Positions 17,639 through 26,623 of a DNA stretch of 64,000 nucleotides are shown here, piece after piece. Location of the stretch: contig NZ_JABEZU010000003.1 in assembly GCF_013149785.1 (NCBI RefSeq), forward strand, positions 124,001 to 188,000, written 5' to 3'. The notes beneath the pieces are model-generated. The model was not told the origin of the DNA, ran no database searches, and was given only the letters and a program-made list of their open reading frames with translations. Numbering within the stretch: position 1 is the stretch's first letter; each line of letters begins with the position of its first letter. The position numbers and the translations under genes are program-made. Origin of the DNA: Isoptericola halotolerans (lineage in GTDB: Bacteria > Actinomycetota > Actinomycetes > Actinomycetales > Cellulomonadaceae).

Positions 17639-18211
17639 GTGACGTCGTCGGAACCTGCGGCGGCGTCCGTCTCGTCGTCGCTGGGGCCGGACTGGGTCCT
17701 GGGTGAGGACGGGCTGCGCCACCGGCGCGCGGCCCGCGTGATCGTCCTCGACGAAGCGGGACGCGCGCTGCTGGTGCGCGGCCACGACGCGGACCAACCC
17801 GGTCGGTCGTGGTGGTTCACCGTCGGCGGGGGGATCGAGCCGGGGGAGTCCGAGGTCGCCGCGGCGGTCCGCGAGGCCCACGAGGAGGCCGGCCTGGAGC
17901 TGGCCGAGGACGACCTCGAGGGCCCCGTGATGACCCGGGCCGGGATCTTCCACTTCTTCGCCGAGACCTGTCGTCAGGACGAGGTCTTCTTCGTCGCCCG
18001 CGTCTCGCGTCACGAGCCGTCCGACGCCGGATGGACCCCCCAGGAGCGCGATGTGCTCGACGAGATGCGCTGGCTGAGCGTCGCCGAGCTCCGTGCCCAG
18101 CGGATCGAGGTGTTCCCGACCGTGCTGCCCGACGTCGTCGCCGCGCTCGCGGACGGCTGGGACGGCGTCGTCCGTCACCTCGGGACCGAGCACGACGACG
18201 AGACCGCCTGA
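17639..18211 (+). CDS. Nudix hydrolase
   Basis: A 190-residue hydrolase of nucleoside diphosphate linked substrates. The Nudix box GX5EX7REUXEEXGU is exact (GGIEPGE then REAHEEAGL, about residues 75-97). The GTG at 17639 has GGAG about 8 bases upstream; the open frame runs further up but into the divergent promoter region. Substrate cannot be told from the sequence; an E after TPQERDVLDEMRW suggests the WL/RWLS subgroup of general house-cleaning enzymes. Confidence 0.88.
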   Translation: MTSSEPAAASVSSSLGPDWVLGEDGLRHRRAARVIVLDEAGRALLVRGHDADQPGRSWWFTVGGGIEPGESEVAAAVREAHEEAGLELAEDDLEGPVMTRAGIFHFFAETCRQDEVFFVARVSRHEPSDAGWTPQERDVLDEMRWLSVAELRAQRIEVFPTVLPDVVAALADGWDGVVRHLGTEHDDETA

Positions 18212-18307
18212 CCCTGCAGGCCACCCCGGGTTCGTCTACCGTGGCAACTGGCTGATACCGACCGTGCCGACGAGGGCGTCGCACGCGAACCGAGTGGGGG
18301 ACTCAGG

Positions 18308-18838
18308 ATGAGACGGCTGACGAAAGCCGCGCTGGCCACGGGCGCCGGCGCACTGCTGCTGCTGGGCGGCGCGCAGACGCTCGCTTACTGGACGGCCGAC
18401 GGGACGGCCACGGGCACCGACGTGACCGCGGGGACGCTCACCATGACCGACGGAGCGTGCGGGGACTGGCTGCTCGAGACCGGTGTGCCGGTCGCCGAGG
18501 GCATCGTGCCCGGTGACACCCTCACCACGACGTGCACCCTCACGGTGGGCGGCACGGGCGACCATCTGGCGCTCGGCGAGATCACCGTCTCCGATCCCAC
18601 GTGGGCCGAGGCCAACGCGCTGACCGCCTCGCTCGACGTCTCGCTCGCCGGCGCCACCCTCGGGGGCGCGGAGCTCGACCTCCCGCTGGCGGAGCCCGCA
18701 CCCTTCTCCGGCACGCAGGACCTGGTCGTGAGCGTCGAGGCGGTGTTCGACACCGCGGCGGGCAACGACACCCAGGCGCTGACGGCGGCGCTGGACGACG
18801 TCACCGTCCAGGTCACCCAGGCGCACCTCGTGCCCTGA
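18308..18838 (+). CDS. Alternate-signal (SipW-type) exported protein
   Basis: A 176-residue secreted protein. The signal region is of the SipW-dependent type: basic start, hydrophobic helix, then LAYWTADGTATGTDVTAGTL, the YWxD...VTAGTL pattern of TasA/CalY-like substrates. Two Cys (about 55 and 76) may form a disulfide. It directly precedes the SipW-type peptidase gene (13-bp gap) and is therefore the expected substrate. By family analogy (TasA) it could polymerise into extracellular fibres, which is inference. Confidence 0.85.
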   Translation: MRRLTKAALATGAGALLLLGGAQTLAYWTADGTATGTDVTAGTLTMTDGACGDWLLETGVPVAEGIVPGDTLTTTCTLTVGGTGDHLALGEITVSDPTWAEANALTASLDVSLAGATLGGAELDLPLAEPAPFSGTQDLVVSVEAVFDTAAGNDTQALTAALDDVTVQVTQAHLVP

Positions 18839-18851
18839 CGCGGGGCTCGCG

Positions 18852-19382
18852 ATGCGCGCCGTGCTCCGACTCGCCGGACGCGGCCTCGCCGCCGCCGTCC
18901 TGGTGGTGGCGGGCGTCGCGTTGCTCCTCGGCGTCCTGGTGCCCCGCGTGGCGGGAGCGACGCCGTACACGGTGGCGACCGGGTCGATGGAACCAACGCT
19001 CGGCCCCGGGACGCTTGCGGTGGTCAGGCCCGTGGACACCGCTGCCGTGGCGACGGGCGACGTCCTGACGTACCAGCTGCGCTCCGGTGAGCCCACCGTC
19101 GTGACGCACCGGGTGGTGGGTCTCGGCACCACCGCGGGCGGGGAGCGGACCTTCGTCACGCGCGGGGACGCCAACGAGGTGGCTGACGTCACGCCCGTCC
19201 GGGCCGTCCAGGTCCGCGGCACCCTCTGGTACGCCGTCCCGTGGCTCGGCCACGTGTCCAGCCTCGCGTCCGGCCAGCAGCGACAGGCTCTGGGCGGGAT
19301 CGTGGCCGTCGGGCTGTTCGGCTACGCGGGCTGGCTCCTGGCCGGCGAGATCAGGGCGCGACGCGCGAGGGCCGGCACGTGA
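18852..19382 (+). CDS. sipW: Signal peptidase I, SipW/ER type
   Basis: A 176-residue membrane peptidase. Catalytic Ser is in ATGSMEPTL (about residue 44) and the general base is a His in VVTHRVVG, in the place where ordinary type I peptidases have Lys; FVTRGDANE supplies the conserved Asp. Membrane helices lie at about 7-35 and 143-165. SipW-type enzymes process alternate-signal proteins such as the gene before and the gene two after it. Its stop overlaps the next start (GTGA). Confidence 0.9.
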   Translation: MRAVLRLAGRGLAAAVLVVAGVALLLGVLVPRVAGATPYTVATGSMEPTLGPGTLAVVRPVDTAAVATGDVLTYQLRSGEPTVVTHRVVGLGTTAGGERTFVTRGDANEVADVTPVRAVQVRGTLWYAVPWLGHVSSLASGQQRQALGGIVAVGLFGYAGWLLAGEIRARRARAGT

Positions 19383-20164
19383 GCGCGCGGCCGCGTCGCG
19401 GCCGGGCGGCACGGTGCGCAGCGGCCGTCGTCGGCTCCGGTCTGACGGGTGCGGTGGCGCTGGCCGTGGCGGGCCCGGCGGGAGCGGTCCTCCCGGCACA
19501 GGCCGCCGTCGCCGTCGCCGACGAGCGGCCCGCGGTCGCCCTGAGCGTGGACGGTCAGCAGTGGTCCCGCAGCCTCGGTGTGCCACTGCTCGACGCCGAG
19601 CGGGTGTGGGTGCCGGGCGACGTCGAGCGGGCGTCGTTGCTCGTACGCAACGACGGGCCGAGCCGGGCGCGCGGGAACGTCTCCGTCACGCTCGACGGTG
19701 ACCCCGAGCTCGTGCAGGCCCTCGAGGTCCGGTTGCGGACCGACGGTGGGCGCCGGCACGACGGCGGGTCCGCGCCGCTCGCCCTGGGCCGCGGTGCGGT
19801 GCAGCCCATCGAGCTGGAGGTGGCCTTCGACCCCGACAGCGGGAACGCGACGCAGGGGACGACGGCGCACCTGGGCGTCTCCGTCGTCCTGGAGGGGGAC
19901 CCGGTCGTCGACGACGAGGAGCCGCCGCCCGGGGACGAAGCGCCCGACGGAGCGGCCGGCGGGGCAGACCCCGGCGGGGTGTCCGGTCGAGAGGCGAGCG
20001 GCAGCTCGCCCGATGCCGGCCCCCCGGACGCTGTCACGTCGCGCGGGCCGCTGCCGCGCACTGGTGGCGACACCGCCCGGCTGCTCGCGCTCGCCGTGGC
20101 AGCGCTCGTCGGCGGGGCGGTGCTGCGATCGATCCGCAGGGACCGGGGAGGCGCCCGTGCGTGA
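19379..20164 (+). CDS. LPXTG surface protein of the SipW cassette
   Basis: A 261-residue exported protein: signal peptide (about 1-35, AVALAVAGPAGA), a beta-rich domain with DVERASLLVRNDGPSRARGNV (an immunoglobulin-like, biofilm-matrix type fold, inferred), an acidic Pro/Gly/Asp linker from about residue 178, then LPRTGGDTARLLAL with a membrane helix and RSIRRDRGG tail. The motif is that of sortase substrates; no sortase lies in this cassette. The GTG start overlaps the peptidase stop by 4 bp. Confidence 0.85.
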   Translation: MSARPRRGRAARCAAAVVGSGLTGAVALAVAGPAGAVLPAQAAVAVADERPAVALSVDGQQWSRSLGVPLLDAERVWVPGDVERASLLVRNDGPSRARGNVSVTLDGDPELVQALEVRLRTDGGRRHDGGSAPLALGRGAVQPIELEVAFDPDSGNATQGTTAHLGVSVVLEGDPVVDDEEPPPGDEAPDGAAGGADPGGVSGREASGSSPDAGPPDAVTSRGPLPRTGGDTARLLALAVAALVGGAVLRSIRRDRGGARA

Positions 20165-21017
20165 CCCGCGCAGGAGGGCTCCCGGCGTCGTCCTCGCCGT
20201 GCTGCTCGCGCTCGTCCTGATCGGCTCGGCCGGACCGGCCTGGGCGTGGTGGGTGGTGGACGCACAGACGGACGCGCCGGACCCGGTCGCCGCGGGGACG
20301 GTCGACGTGCAGGTCGCCGGCCTGGGCAACGAGCTCGTCGGTCCCGGTGGCACGGTGGCGTTCCCGGCGCTGAGCCTGACCGGCGCGTTCCCCGGCAGCG
20401 GGGACTCGGAGATCGTCACCGTCCGCAACGCGAGCAGCCGGTCCGTGACCGTCACCGCGACGATGACCCGGACGGGCAGCCTCACCACGGCCTTCACGAC
20501 CCTGGCGACGTTCGGCGGGACCGACACCGGGCCCTCGTGCAGCGGTGGCTCCGGGGCGACCACCACGATCGCGGCCGGCGGGACCGCGTCGCTGTGCCTG
20601 GCGGTCGGGCTGTCCGCGACCGCACCGACGGCGACGCAGGGGCAGTCGGGCGGGGTGACGACCACCCTGACGGCCACGCTGCCGGGGACGTCCTGGACCG
20701 ACCAGGGCACGATCACGAGCGGGGCGGTGAGCGCGGGGGTCGTTGCCGCGCCGGTCCTGAGCTGCGGACCGCTGGGTGTGCTCTCGGTGACGTTCAACTG
20801 GACAGCGGTGACCGGGGCGACGTCGTACCTCGTCAACTTCGGGGCAGGCGGCTCGCAGACCGCCACCCAGACCGGGACGAGCCGGACGATCGTCACGGCG
20901 ATCAACGGCGGTACCGCCTGGGTGCGGGCGCAGCGCAACTTCGGCCAGACGACGTGGACCTCCGTGCCGTCCAACACGCGCAGCTACACGGTCGCCGTGG
21001 TGTCGCTGTGCGGCTGA
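20157..21017 (+). CDS. Second SipW-type exported protein with fibronectin-like C-terminus
   Basis: A 286-residue exported protein. After a hydrophobic segment (VVLAVLLALVLIGSAGPAWA) comes WWVVDAQTDAPDPVAAGTV, the alternate-signal pattern, so it is probably also a substrate of the SipW-type peptidase. The middle is Thr/Gly/Ser-rich beta-sheet; the last 90 residues (FNWTAVTGATSYLVNF) resemble a fibronectin type III fold. The GTG at 20157 overlaps the LPXTG gene by 8 bp, so all four genes of the cassette are coupled or close. Its partner or ligand is unknown. Confidence 0.78.
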   Translation: MRDPRRRAPGVVLAVLLALVLIGSAGPAWAWWVVDAQTDAPDPVAAGTVDVQVAGLGNELVGPGGTVAFPALSLTGAFPGSGDSEIVTVRNASSRSVTVTATMTRTGSLTTAFTTLATFGGTDTGPSCSGGSGATTTIAAGGTASLCLAVGLSATAPTATQGQSGGVTTTLTATLPGTSWTDQGTITSGAVSAGVVAAPVLSCGPLGVLSVTFNWTAVTGATSYLVNFGAGGSQTATQTGTSRTIVTAINGGTAWVRAQRNFGQTTWTSVPSNTRSYTVAVVSLCG

Positions 21018-21056
21018 CGGCGTCCGGGAGCTGAGCGGGCCGGCCTCCTTCCGGGG

Positions 21057-22025
21057 CTACTGCTCGATCGGGCCGGACGGCGTCAGCACCGGACCCGAGC
21101 GCCGGGTGCGCAGCCACACCACCACCGCCGCACCCACGAACACGAGGCTGTTCAAGATCACCAGGCTGAGGCTCACGGGCGCGGAACGGTCGAGCCGTTC
21201 GGCGAGATCGGCGTTCAGCGCGATCCAGAAGACGAACGTGAGCGTGTTCACGACGGCGTGCAGCACGATCGCGATCTCGAGCCCGCCGGTGCGCCAGGTG
21301 ATGAACGCCGCGGTCACGGAGAAGATGACGTAGAACGCGTTCCACATCGGGTTCCCCGTGGTGTGGATCACGGAGAAGATCAGGGAGGACACGCCGATCC
21401 CCAGGATCAGCGACGTCGTCCGACCGCGCCCCCAGCTCGCCGCGATGCGGAAGACGAGCCCGCGCAGGCCGTACTCCTCTCCCGCGGCCTGCAGCGGCAG
21501 CAGCACGAGGCTCACGACGAGCAGCCAGATCACGTCGCTCTGCAGCCACTCGGTGGTCCGGTAGGGCGTCATGTGCTCCGCGACGGCCAAGGTGATCAGC
21601 AGTGCGGGGCCGATCGCCAGCAGCGCTCTCCCGAACAGGCCGAAGCGGAAGCGAGAGACCACCGAGGTCAGCGATGCGCCAGGCACTCCGTAGAGCCAGC
21701 GCTGGAGGACCATGCTCCAGGGCACGAGCAGCGCGGTGGCGATCAGGCTGGCGCTGTGCGCCACCGGGGTGAGGACCCGACCCTCGTCGCCCGGCGCGCC
21801 CGGCGAGAGCAGCCCGTCGACCCAGCTACCGAGGTAGTAGAAGACGAGGATGAAGGCGAACATGCCGCCGATGAGAAGTGTGATGGCCAGGAGGCCGCGA
21901 CCGATGCGACGCTCGTCTCCCGCCAGGACCCGGTGGTACTCCACCCCGGGCGGAACTGATGCTGGTGGAACTGGTGCCCGGTCAGGCCCGCTGGCCAGGG
22001 CCTTCTGGTCTCCGTGGGAACGCAC
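21057..22025 (-). CDS. CPBP family intramembrane protease
   Basis: A 322-residue membrane protein with about eight hydrophobic segments. The metal-binding CPBP (Abi/CaaX-like) motif is AGEEYGLRGLV (EExxxR) near residue 190, followed by the second-motif His in SVIHTTGNPMWN and a third in VLHAVVN. Members are glutamic intramembrane proteases or bacteriocin self-immunity proteins; the substrate here is unknown. The GTG at 22025 has an AGAGGA site. It is convergent with the SipW cassette. Confidence 0.85.
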   Translation of the reverse strand: MRSHGDQKALASGPDRAPVPPASVPPGVEYHRVLAGDERRIGRGLLAITLLIGGMFAFILVFYYLGSWVDGLLSPGAPGDEGRVLTPVAHSASLIATALLVPWSMVLQRWLYGVPGASLTSVVSRFRFGLFGRALLAIGPALLITLAVAEHMTPYRTTEWLQSDVIWLLVVSLVLLPLQAAGEEYGLRGLVFRIAASWGRGRTTSLILGIGVSSLIFSVIHTTGNPMWNAFYVIFSVTAAFITWRTGGLEIAIVLHAVVNTLTFVFWIALNADLAERLDRSAPVSLSLVILNSLVFVGAAVVVWLRTRRSGPVLTPSGPIEQ

Positions 22026-22200
22026 GCTGTCTCGTCCTCTTCTGCCGTGATCGGGTGATGGGTGCTTGCCTGAGCAAGTCCAGACCCTGACGTCGCGTCC
22101 GGCTCAAGCCTCGGGGCTGTGAGGTGGCGCACACCCTCCGCACGAGCTCCGGGTCGTTCCGGCTGTCCGACCGCGCGGCGTCCGGCCCCGCGGCCGGTCG

Positions 22201-22206
22201 TAGGAT
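22201..22206 (+). promoter_or_regulatory. -10 box of pdxT (probably leaderless)
   Basis: TAGGAT ends 8 bases before the GTG of pdxT, the usual geometry of a leaderless actinobacterial transcript. It explains how pdxT is expressed although it is separated from pdxS. Confidence 0.5.
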
Positions 22207-22214
22207 GGACGGTT

Positions 22215-22841
22215 GTGAGTACTCCGACCATCGGCGTCCTGGCCCTGCAGGGCGACGTCCGTGAGCACCTGACCGCCCTCGCCTCCGTGGGCGCCCGCGC
22301 CGTGACCGTGCGGCGACCGGACGAGCTGGCCCTCGTCGACGGGCTCGTGCTCCCCGGCGGGGAGTCGACGACCATCGACAAGCTGCTGCGCATCTTCGAG
22401 CTGCGGGACCCGCTGCGGGCCCGGATCAAGGAAAGTCTTCCGGTGTACGGCTCGTGCGCCGGGATGATCCTGCTCGCGGACCGGATCCTCGACGGCACGG
22501 CCGACCAGCAGACCATCGGCGGGATGGACGTCGTCGTGCGGCGCAACGCGTTCGGCCGGCAGGTCGACTCGTTCGAGACCGACCTCGACGTCGTGGGAGT
22601 CTCCGACGGGGGTGCGGTGCGCACCGCGTTCATCCGCGCTCCCTGGATCGAGGAGGCCGGGCGCGACGTCGAGGTGCTGTCGCGGATCCCGGCCGTGGAT
22701 ACCCAGGGCCGTGCCGTGGCGGCCGCCGGTAGAATCGTCGCAGCACGGCAGGGTCCGCTGCTCGCCACCGCGTTCCACCCGGAGATCACGGGGGACACGC
22801 GCGTGCACCGGCTGTTCGTCAGCATGGTCGCGGGCGGCTGA
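22215..22841 (+). CDS. pdxT: Pyridoxal 5'-phosphate synthase glutaminase subunit PdxT
   Basis: The class I glutaminase that feeds ammonia to PdxS. The 208-residue protein has [19 protein letters not shown], the nucleophile Cys in [13 protein letters not shown], and the catalytic His/Glu in [13 protein letters not shown]. The GTG at 22215 gives the expected N-terminus ([13 protein letters not shown]). yebC follows after 68 bp. Confidence 0.95.
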   Translation: MSTPTIGVLALQGDVREHLTALASVGARAVTVRRPDELALVDGLVLPGGESTTIDKLLRIFELRDPLRARIKESLPVYGSCAGMILLADRILDGTADQQTIGGMDVVVRRNAFGRQVDSFETDLDVVGVSDGGAVRTAFIRAPWIEEAGRDVEVLSRIPAVDTQGRAVAAAGRIVAARQGPLLATAFHPEITGDTRVHRLFVSMVAGG

Positions 22842-22909
22842 GCAGGTTCCCCGCTACCGTTCGACGCCAGTGAAAGTGCCATCGGGAACGTAGGGAGTCA
22901 GGGAGAGGC

Positions 22910-23671
22910 ATGTCAGGTCACTCGAAGTGGGCCACGACCAAGCACAAGAAGGCCGCGATCGACGCCAAGCGGGGCAAGCTCTTCGCGAAGCTGATCAAGA
23001 ACATCGAGGTCGCTGCGCGCACGGGTGGTGGCGACCTGGCGGGCAACCCGACGCTGTTCGACGCCGTCCAGAAGGCGAAGAAGTCCTCGGTCCCGAACGA
23101 CAACATCGACCGCGCGGTCAAGCGCGGGTCCGGCGAGGGCGCCGACGCCGTCGACTACCAGACGATCATGTACGAGGGCTACGGCACCAACGGCATCGCG
23201 GTGCTCGTCGAGTGCCTCACCGACAACAAGAACCGCGCCGCCGCCGAGGTGCGGACCGCCTTCTCCCGCAACGGCGGCAACCTCGCCGACCCGGGCTCGG
23301 TGTCGTACCTCTTCTCCCGCAAGGGCCTCGTCGTCGTGCCCAAGGCCGACGGCGTCACCGAGGACGACGTCATGCTCGCGGCGCTCGACGCCGGCGCGGA
23401 GGAGGTCACGGACCAGGGCGACTACATCGAGGTGCTCTCCGAGGCGACCGACCTGGTGGCCGTCCGGTCCGCCATCGTCGACGCCGGGCTCGAGTACGAC
23501 TCCGCGGACTCGGTCTGGCACCCGTCGATGCAGGTCGAGGTGGACGTCGAGGGCGCTCGCAAGATCATGCGCCTCATCGACGCCCTCGAGGACAGCGACG
23601 ACGTGCAGAACGTCTACGCGAACTTCGACGCCTCCGACGAGGTCATGGCGGCCCTCGACTCGGAGGACTGA
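22910..23671 (+). CDS. YebC/PmpR family translation or transcription factor
   Basis: A 253-residue protein of the TACO1/YebC family, starting [20 protein letters not shown]. Family members help ribosomes through polyproline stretches or bind DNA. It is full length. GGGAGAGG precedes the ATG. Placed between pdxT and ruvC as in mycobacteria, it is part of the conserved yebC-ruvCAB order. Confidence 0.95.
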   Translation: MSGHSKWATTKHKKAAIDAKRGKLFAKLIKNIEVAARTGGGDLAGNPTLFDAVQKAKKSSVPNDNIDRAVKRGSGEGADAVDYQTIMYEGYGTNGIAVLVECLTDNKNRAAAEVRTAFSRNGGNLADPGSVSYLFSRKGLVVVPKADGVTEDDVMLAALDAGAEEVTDQGDYIEVLSEATDLVAVRSAIVDAGLEYDSADSVWHPSMQVEVDVEGARKIMRLIDALEDSDDVQNVYANFDASDEVMAALDSED

Positions 23672-23741
23672 GGACCGACACGGAGCACGCCGCCCGGCCA
23701 CGCTCCTCGGAACTGTCGGTGCTGCGTGAGACAGTGACGCC

Positions 23742-24341
23742 GTGCGAGTGCTGGGAGTGGACCCGGGTCTGACCCGGTGCGGTGTCGGGGTCGTGGACTC
23801 CCGGCCCGGGCGGCGTGCGGACCTCGTCGGTGTCGGGGTGCTGCGCTCGGCGCCGGAGACGAGCACCGACCTGCGGCTCCTCGAGATCGCGGACGGCCTG
23901 GACGGCTGGTTGGACGAGCACACGCCGGACGTCGTCGCCGTCGAACGGGTCTTTGCGCAGAGCAACCGGGGCACGGTGATGGAGACGGCCCAGGTGGCCG
24001 GTCTGGCCATGGTCGCCGCCGCCCGGCGCGGCGTGCCGGTCGCGCTGCACACGCCCAGCGAGGTCAAGGCCGCCGTCACGGGATCCGGCCGCGCCGGCAA
24101 GGAGCAGGTGCAGCGCATGGTCGTGAGCATCCTGAGCCTGCGGGCGGCGCCGCAGCCGGCCGACGCCGCGGACGCGCTGGCGCTCGCGATCACGCACCTG
24201 TGGCGCCCCGCCGGCGCGCTCCAGGGCGGTGACCGGCACGAGGCGACGGCGGCGCAACGCGCGTGGGCGGCGGCGGAACGCCGCTCCAGGGCCCCGGCAC
24301 GGTATCGTACGAGTGTTCGAGGGAAGGAGGGTGCCCGGTGA
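23742..24341 (+). CDS. ruvC: Holliday junction resolvase RuvC
   Basis: A 199-residue endonuclease that cuts Holliday junctions as part of RuvABC. Acidic catalytic residues are visible in [11 protein letters not shown] (first Asp), AVERVFAQ (Glu) and [12 protein letters not shown] (two Asp). The GTG start gives RVLGVDPGL. It overlaps ruvA by 4 bp. The C-terminal tail of about 35 residues is a loosely conserved extension. Confidence 0.95.
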   Translation: MRVLGVDPGLTRCGVGVVDSRPGRRADLVGVGVLRSAPETSTDLRLLEIADGLDGWLDEHTPDVVAVERVFAQSNRGTVMETAQVAGLAMVAAARRGVPVALHTPSEVKAAVTGSGRAGKEQVQRMVVSILSLRAAPQPADAADALALAITHLWRPAGALQGGDRHEATAAQRAWAAAERRSRAPARYRTSVRGKEGAR

Positions 24342-24946
24342 TCGCTTCGCTGGCAGGCACCGTCGCGCAGGTGTCGCTGGACCGTGCCGTGCTCGACGTC
24401 CAGGGCGTGGGATACCTGGTCCACGCGACGCCCGCGACCCTCGCCGGGCTCCGTCCCGGGGAGCCTGCCCGGCTCCAGACCACTCTCGTGGTCCGCGAGG
24501 AGTCGATGACCCTCTACGGCTTCGCCGATGCCGACGAGCGTGAGGTCTTCGAGACGGCGCAGTCCGTCTCGGGTGTCGGCCCTCGCATCGCCCTGGCGAT
24601 GCTGGCCGTCCTGACCCCGGACGCGCTGCGGCGGGCGATCGCCGCCGAGGACACGGCGACCCTGCGTCGGGTACCGGGCATCGGGGCCAAGAGCGCCCAG
24701 CGGATCGTGCTGGAGCTGACGGGCAAGCTCGGGGCTCCGGGCGACGACGGCGCGTTGCGCGTCGTCGCGCCGGCGGACGCCCGCGCTCAGGTCGTGGAGG
24801 CGCTGACCGGTCTCGGCTGGTCGTCCAAGGTGGCGGAGGACGCCGTGGCCAAGGTCCTCGCGGACGAGGGCGCCGACGTCGTCGACGAGGCGCAGGTCCC
24901 GGGCACCCTGCGGGCCGCGCTGCGACGGCTGGGTCCCCGTGGCTGA
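24338..24946 (+). CDS. ruvA: Holliday junction branch migration protein RuvA
   Basis: A 202-residue DNA-binding protein that grips four-way junctions and recruits RuvB. The N-terminal OB fold runs from [11 protein letters not shown], the double helix-hairpin-helix has [12 protein letters not shown] and [16 protein letters not shown], and the C-terminal RuvB-binding domain starts near residue 150. GTG with AAGGAGG upstream; overlaps ruvC by 4 bp and ruvB by 8 bp. Confidence 0.96.
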   Translation: MIASLAGTVAQVSLDRAVLDVQGVGYLVHATPATLAGLRPGEPARLQTTLVVREESMTLYGFADADEREVFETAQSVSGVGPRIALAMLAVLTPDALRRAIAAEDTATLRRVPGIGAKSAQRIVLELTGKLGAPGDDGALRVVAPADARAQVVEALTGLGWSSKVAEDAVAKVLADEGADVVDEAQVPGTLRAALRRLGPRG

Positions 24947-26042
24947 CGGCGAGATCGACCCCGGCTCGCTCGGCGAACGCCTGGTCGGGTCCGGCGCGGA
25001 CGAGGTCGAGCGAGCCGCCGAGGCCGCGCTCCGGCCGAAGACTCTCGACGAGTTCGTCGGCCAGCGGGTCGTGCGCGACCAGCTCTCGCTCGTGCTGCAG
25101 GCCTCTCTCGCCCGCGACACCGCGCCGGACCACGTCCTGCTCTCCGGACCGCCCGGGCTCGGCAAGACGACCCTGGCGATGATCATCGCCGCGGAGCTCG
25201 GGACGTCCCTGCGCGTGACGAGCGGACCGGCGATCCAGCACGCGGGTGACCTCGCCGCGGTCCTGTCCTCGCTGGAGGAGGGCGAGGTCCTCTTCATCGA
25301 CGAGATCCACCGCCTCGCCCGGCCCGCCGAGGAGCTGCTCTACGTCGCGATGGAGGACTTCCGGGTCGACGTCGTCGTCGGCAAGGGTGCGGGGGCCAGC
25401 GCGATCCCCTTGGCGCTGCCGCCGTTCACCGTGGTGGGCGCGACCACCCGGTCCGGGCTGCTGCCGGCACCTCTGCGCGACCGGTTCGGGTTCACCGGGC
25501 ACCTCGACTTCTACGGCGCCGGTGAGCTCGAGAAGGTCATCCTGCGCTCGTCCCGGCTGCTCGGCGTCGACATCCGCCACGAGGCGGCGCACGAGATCGC
25601 CGGCCGGTCCCGGGGGACTCCTCGGATCGCTAACCGTCTGCTGCGACGGGTGCGCGACTGGGCCCAGGTGCGCGGCGACGGGGTGCTCGACCTGCGCGCG
25701 GCGCGGGCGGCGCTCGAGGTCTACGAGGTCGATCCCATCGGTCTGGACCGGCTCGACCGTGCGGTCCTCGATGCGTTGTGCCGGCGGTTCGGCGGCGGGC
25801 CGGTCGGACTGACGACGATGGCGATGACGGTCGGTGAGGAGCCCGAGACGGTCGAGACGGTCGCCGAGCCCTACCTGGTGCGCGAGGGTCTCGTGGCCCG
25901 CACGCCGCGCGGTCGGGTCGCGACGGCCGAGGCGTGGCACCACCTCGGGCTGGAGCCGCCCCCGGGCACGTGGGCCTCCGGGAGCGGGACGGTGGAACCG
26001 GGAACCACCGGGCGGTCGCGGACGTTGTTCGACGAGGTCTGA
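24939..26042 (+). CDS. ruvB: Holliday junction branch migration ATPase RuvB
   Basis: A 367-residue AAA+ motor. Walker A is [12 protein letters not shown] (about 72), Walker [10 protein letters not shown], sensor 1 GATTRSGLL, and the C-terminal winged helix has [17 protein letters not shown] start within the end of ruvA; the family's DEFVGQ block follows at about residue 37. Completes the ruvCAB operon. Confidence 0.97.
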   Translation: MADGEIDPGSLGERLVGSGADEVERAAEAALRPKTLDEFVGQRVVRDQLSLVLQASLARDTAPDHVLLSGPPGLGKTTLAMIIAAELGTSLRVTSGPAIQHAGDLAAVLSSLEEGEVLFIDEIHRLARPAEELLYVAMEDFRVDVVVGKGAGASAIPLALPPFTVVGATTRSGLLPAPLRDRFGFTGHLDFYGAGELEKVILRSSRLLGVDIRHEAAHEIAGRSRGTPRIANRLLRRVRDWAQVRGDGVLDLRAARAALEVYEVDPIGLDRLDRAVLDALCRRFGGGPVGLTTMAMTVGEEPETVETVAEPYLVREGLVARTPRGRVATAEAWHHLGLEPPPGTWASGSGTVEPGTTGRSRTLFDEV

Positions 26043-26104
26043 GGCCGTTGCGGCGACCTCTAGACTGAGCAGACACCCGCACCCGGCCGAAGGACTGACG
26101 CTAC

Positions 26105-26542
26105 GTGGACCCCTCGATCATCATCCTCTTCGTCGTGCTGGCGGCGCTCATGTTCTTCATGAGCTCGCGCACGCGCAAGCAGCAGAAGCAGCAGGCGGAG
26201 TTCCGCTCTGCGCTCGCACCGGGTCAGGAGGTCATGACCGGGTCCGGGATGGTGGGCACGATCGTCGAGATCGACGACGAGTCCGACACCATCACGATCG
26301 AGTCCACCCCGGGCACGCAGACGCGCTGGCTGCGGGCCGCGATCGCCAAGCGGACGGACACCTCCGGGCCGGTCGACGAGGCGGAGGAGCCGGCCGAGGC
26401 CGAGGCGACCGACGATGCGGGTAGCATCGCCCCCGCAGACGGTAACGTCGACGTTCCTGACGACCTCTCCGGGCTGGACACCGCGCAGCGGGAGTACAAG
26501 GAGAGCAAGCGCCGGGAGAACGGCGAGACCGAGGACAAGTGA
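26105..26542 (+). CDS. yajC: Preprotein translocase subunit YajC
   Basis: A 145-residue accessory subunit of the SecDF complex. One membrane helix (about 3-20, IIILFVVLAALMFFM) is followed by RTRKQQKQQAEFRSALAPGQEVMTGSGMVGTI, typical of the family, and an acidic C-terminal tail longer than in E. coli. GAAGGA precedes the GTG; a TAGACT box lies at 26061-26066. secD follows after 81 bp. Confidence 0.93.
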   Translation: MDPSIIILFVVLAALMFFMSSRTRKQQKQQAEFRSALAPGQEVMTGSGMVGTIVEIDDESDTITIESTPGTQTRWLRAAIAKRTDTSGPVDEAEEPAEAEATDDAGSIAPADGNVDVPDDLSGLDTAQREYKESKRRENGETEDK

Positions 26543-26623
26543 CCTCCGCGCCGGCCGGGTCCGCCCGGTCGGCGCCATCACGCGTCGGCCACGGCGGCCG
26601 CGCGCACACGGGAAGAGAACCAA

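Noticed and set aside
22913-25297. A long open frame antisense to yebC and ruvCA
   Set aside because: No motif; the sense strand has four conserved genes at normal spacing.
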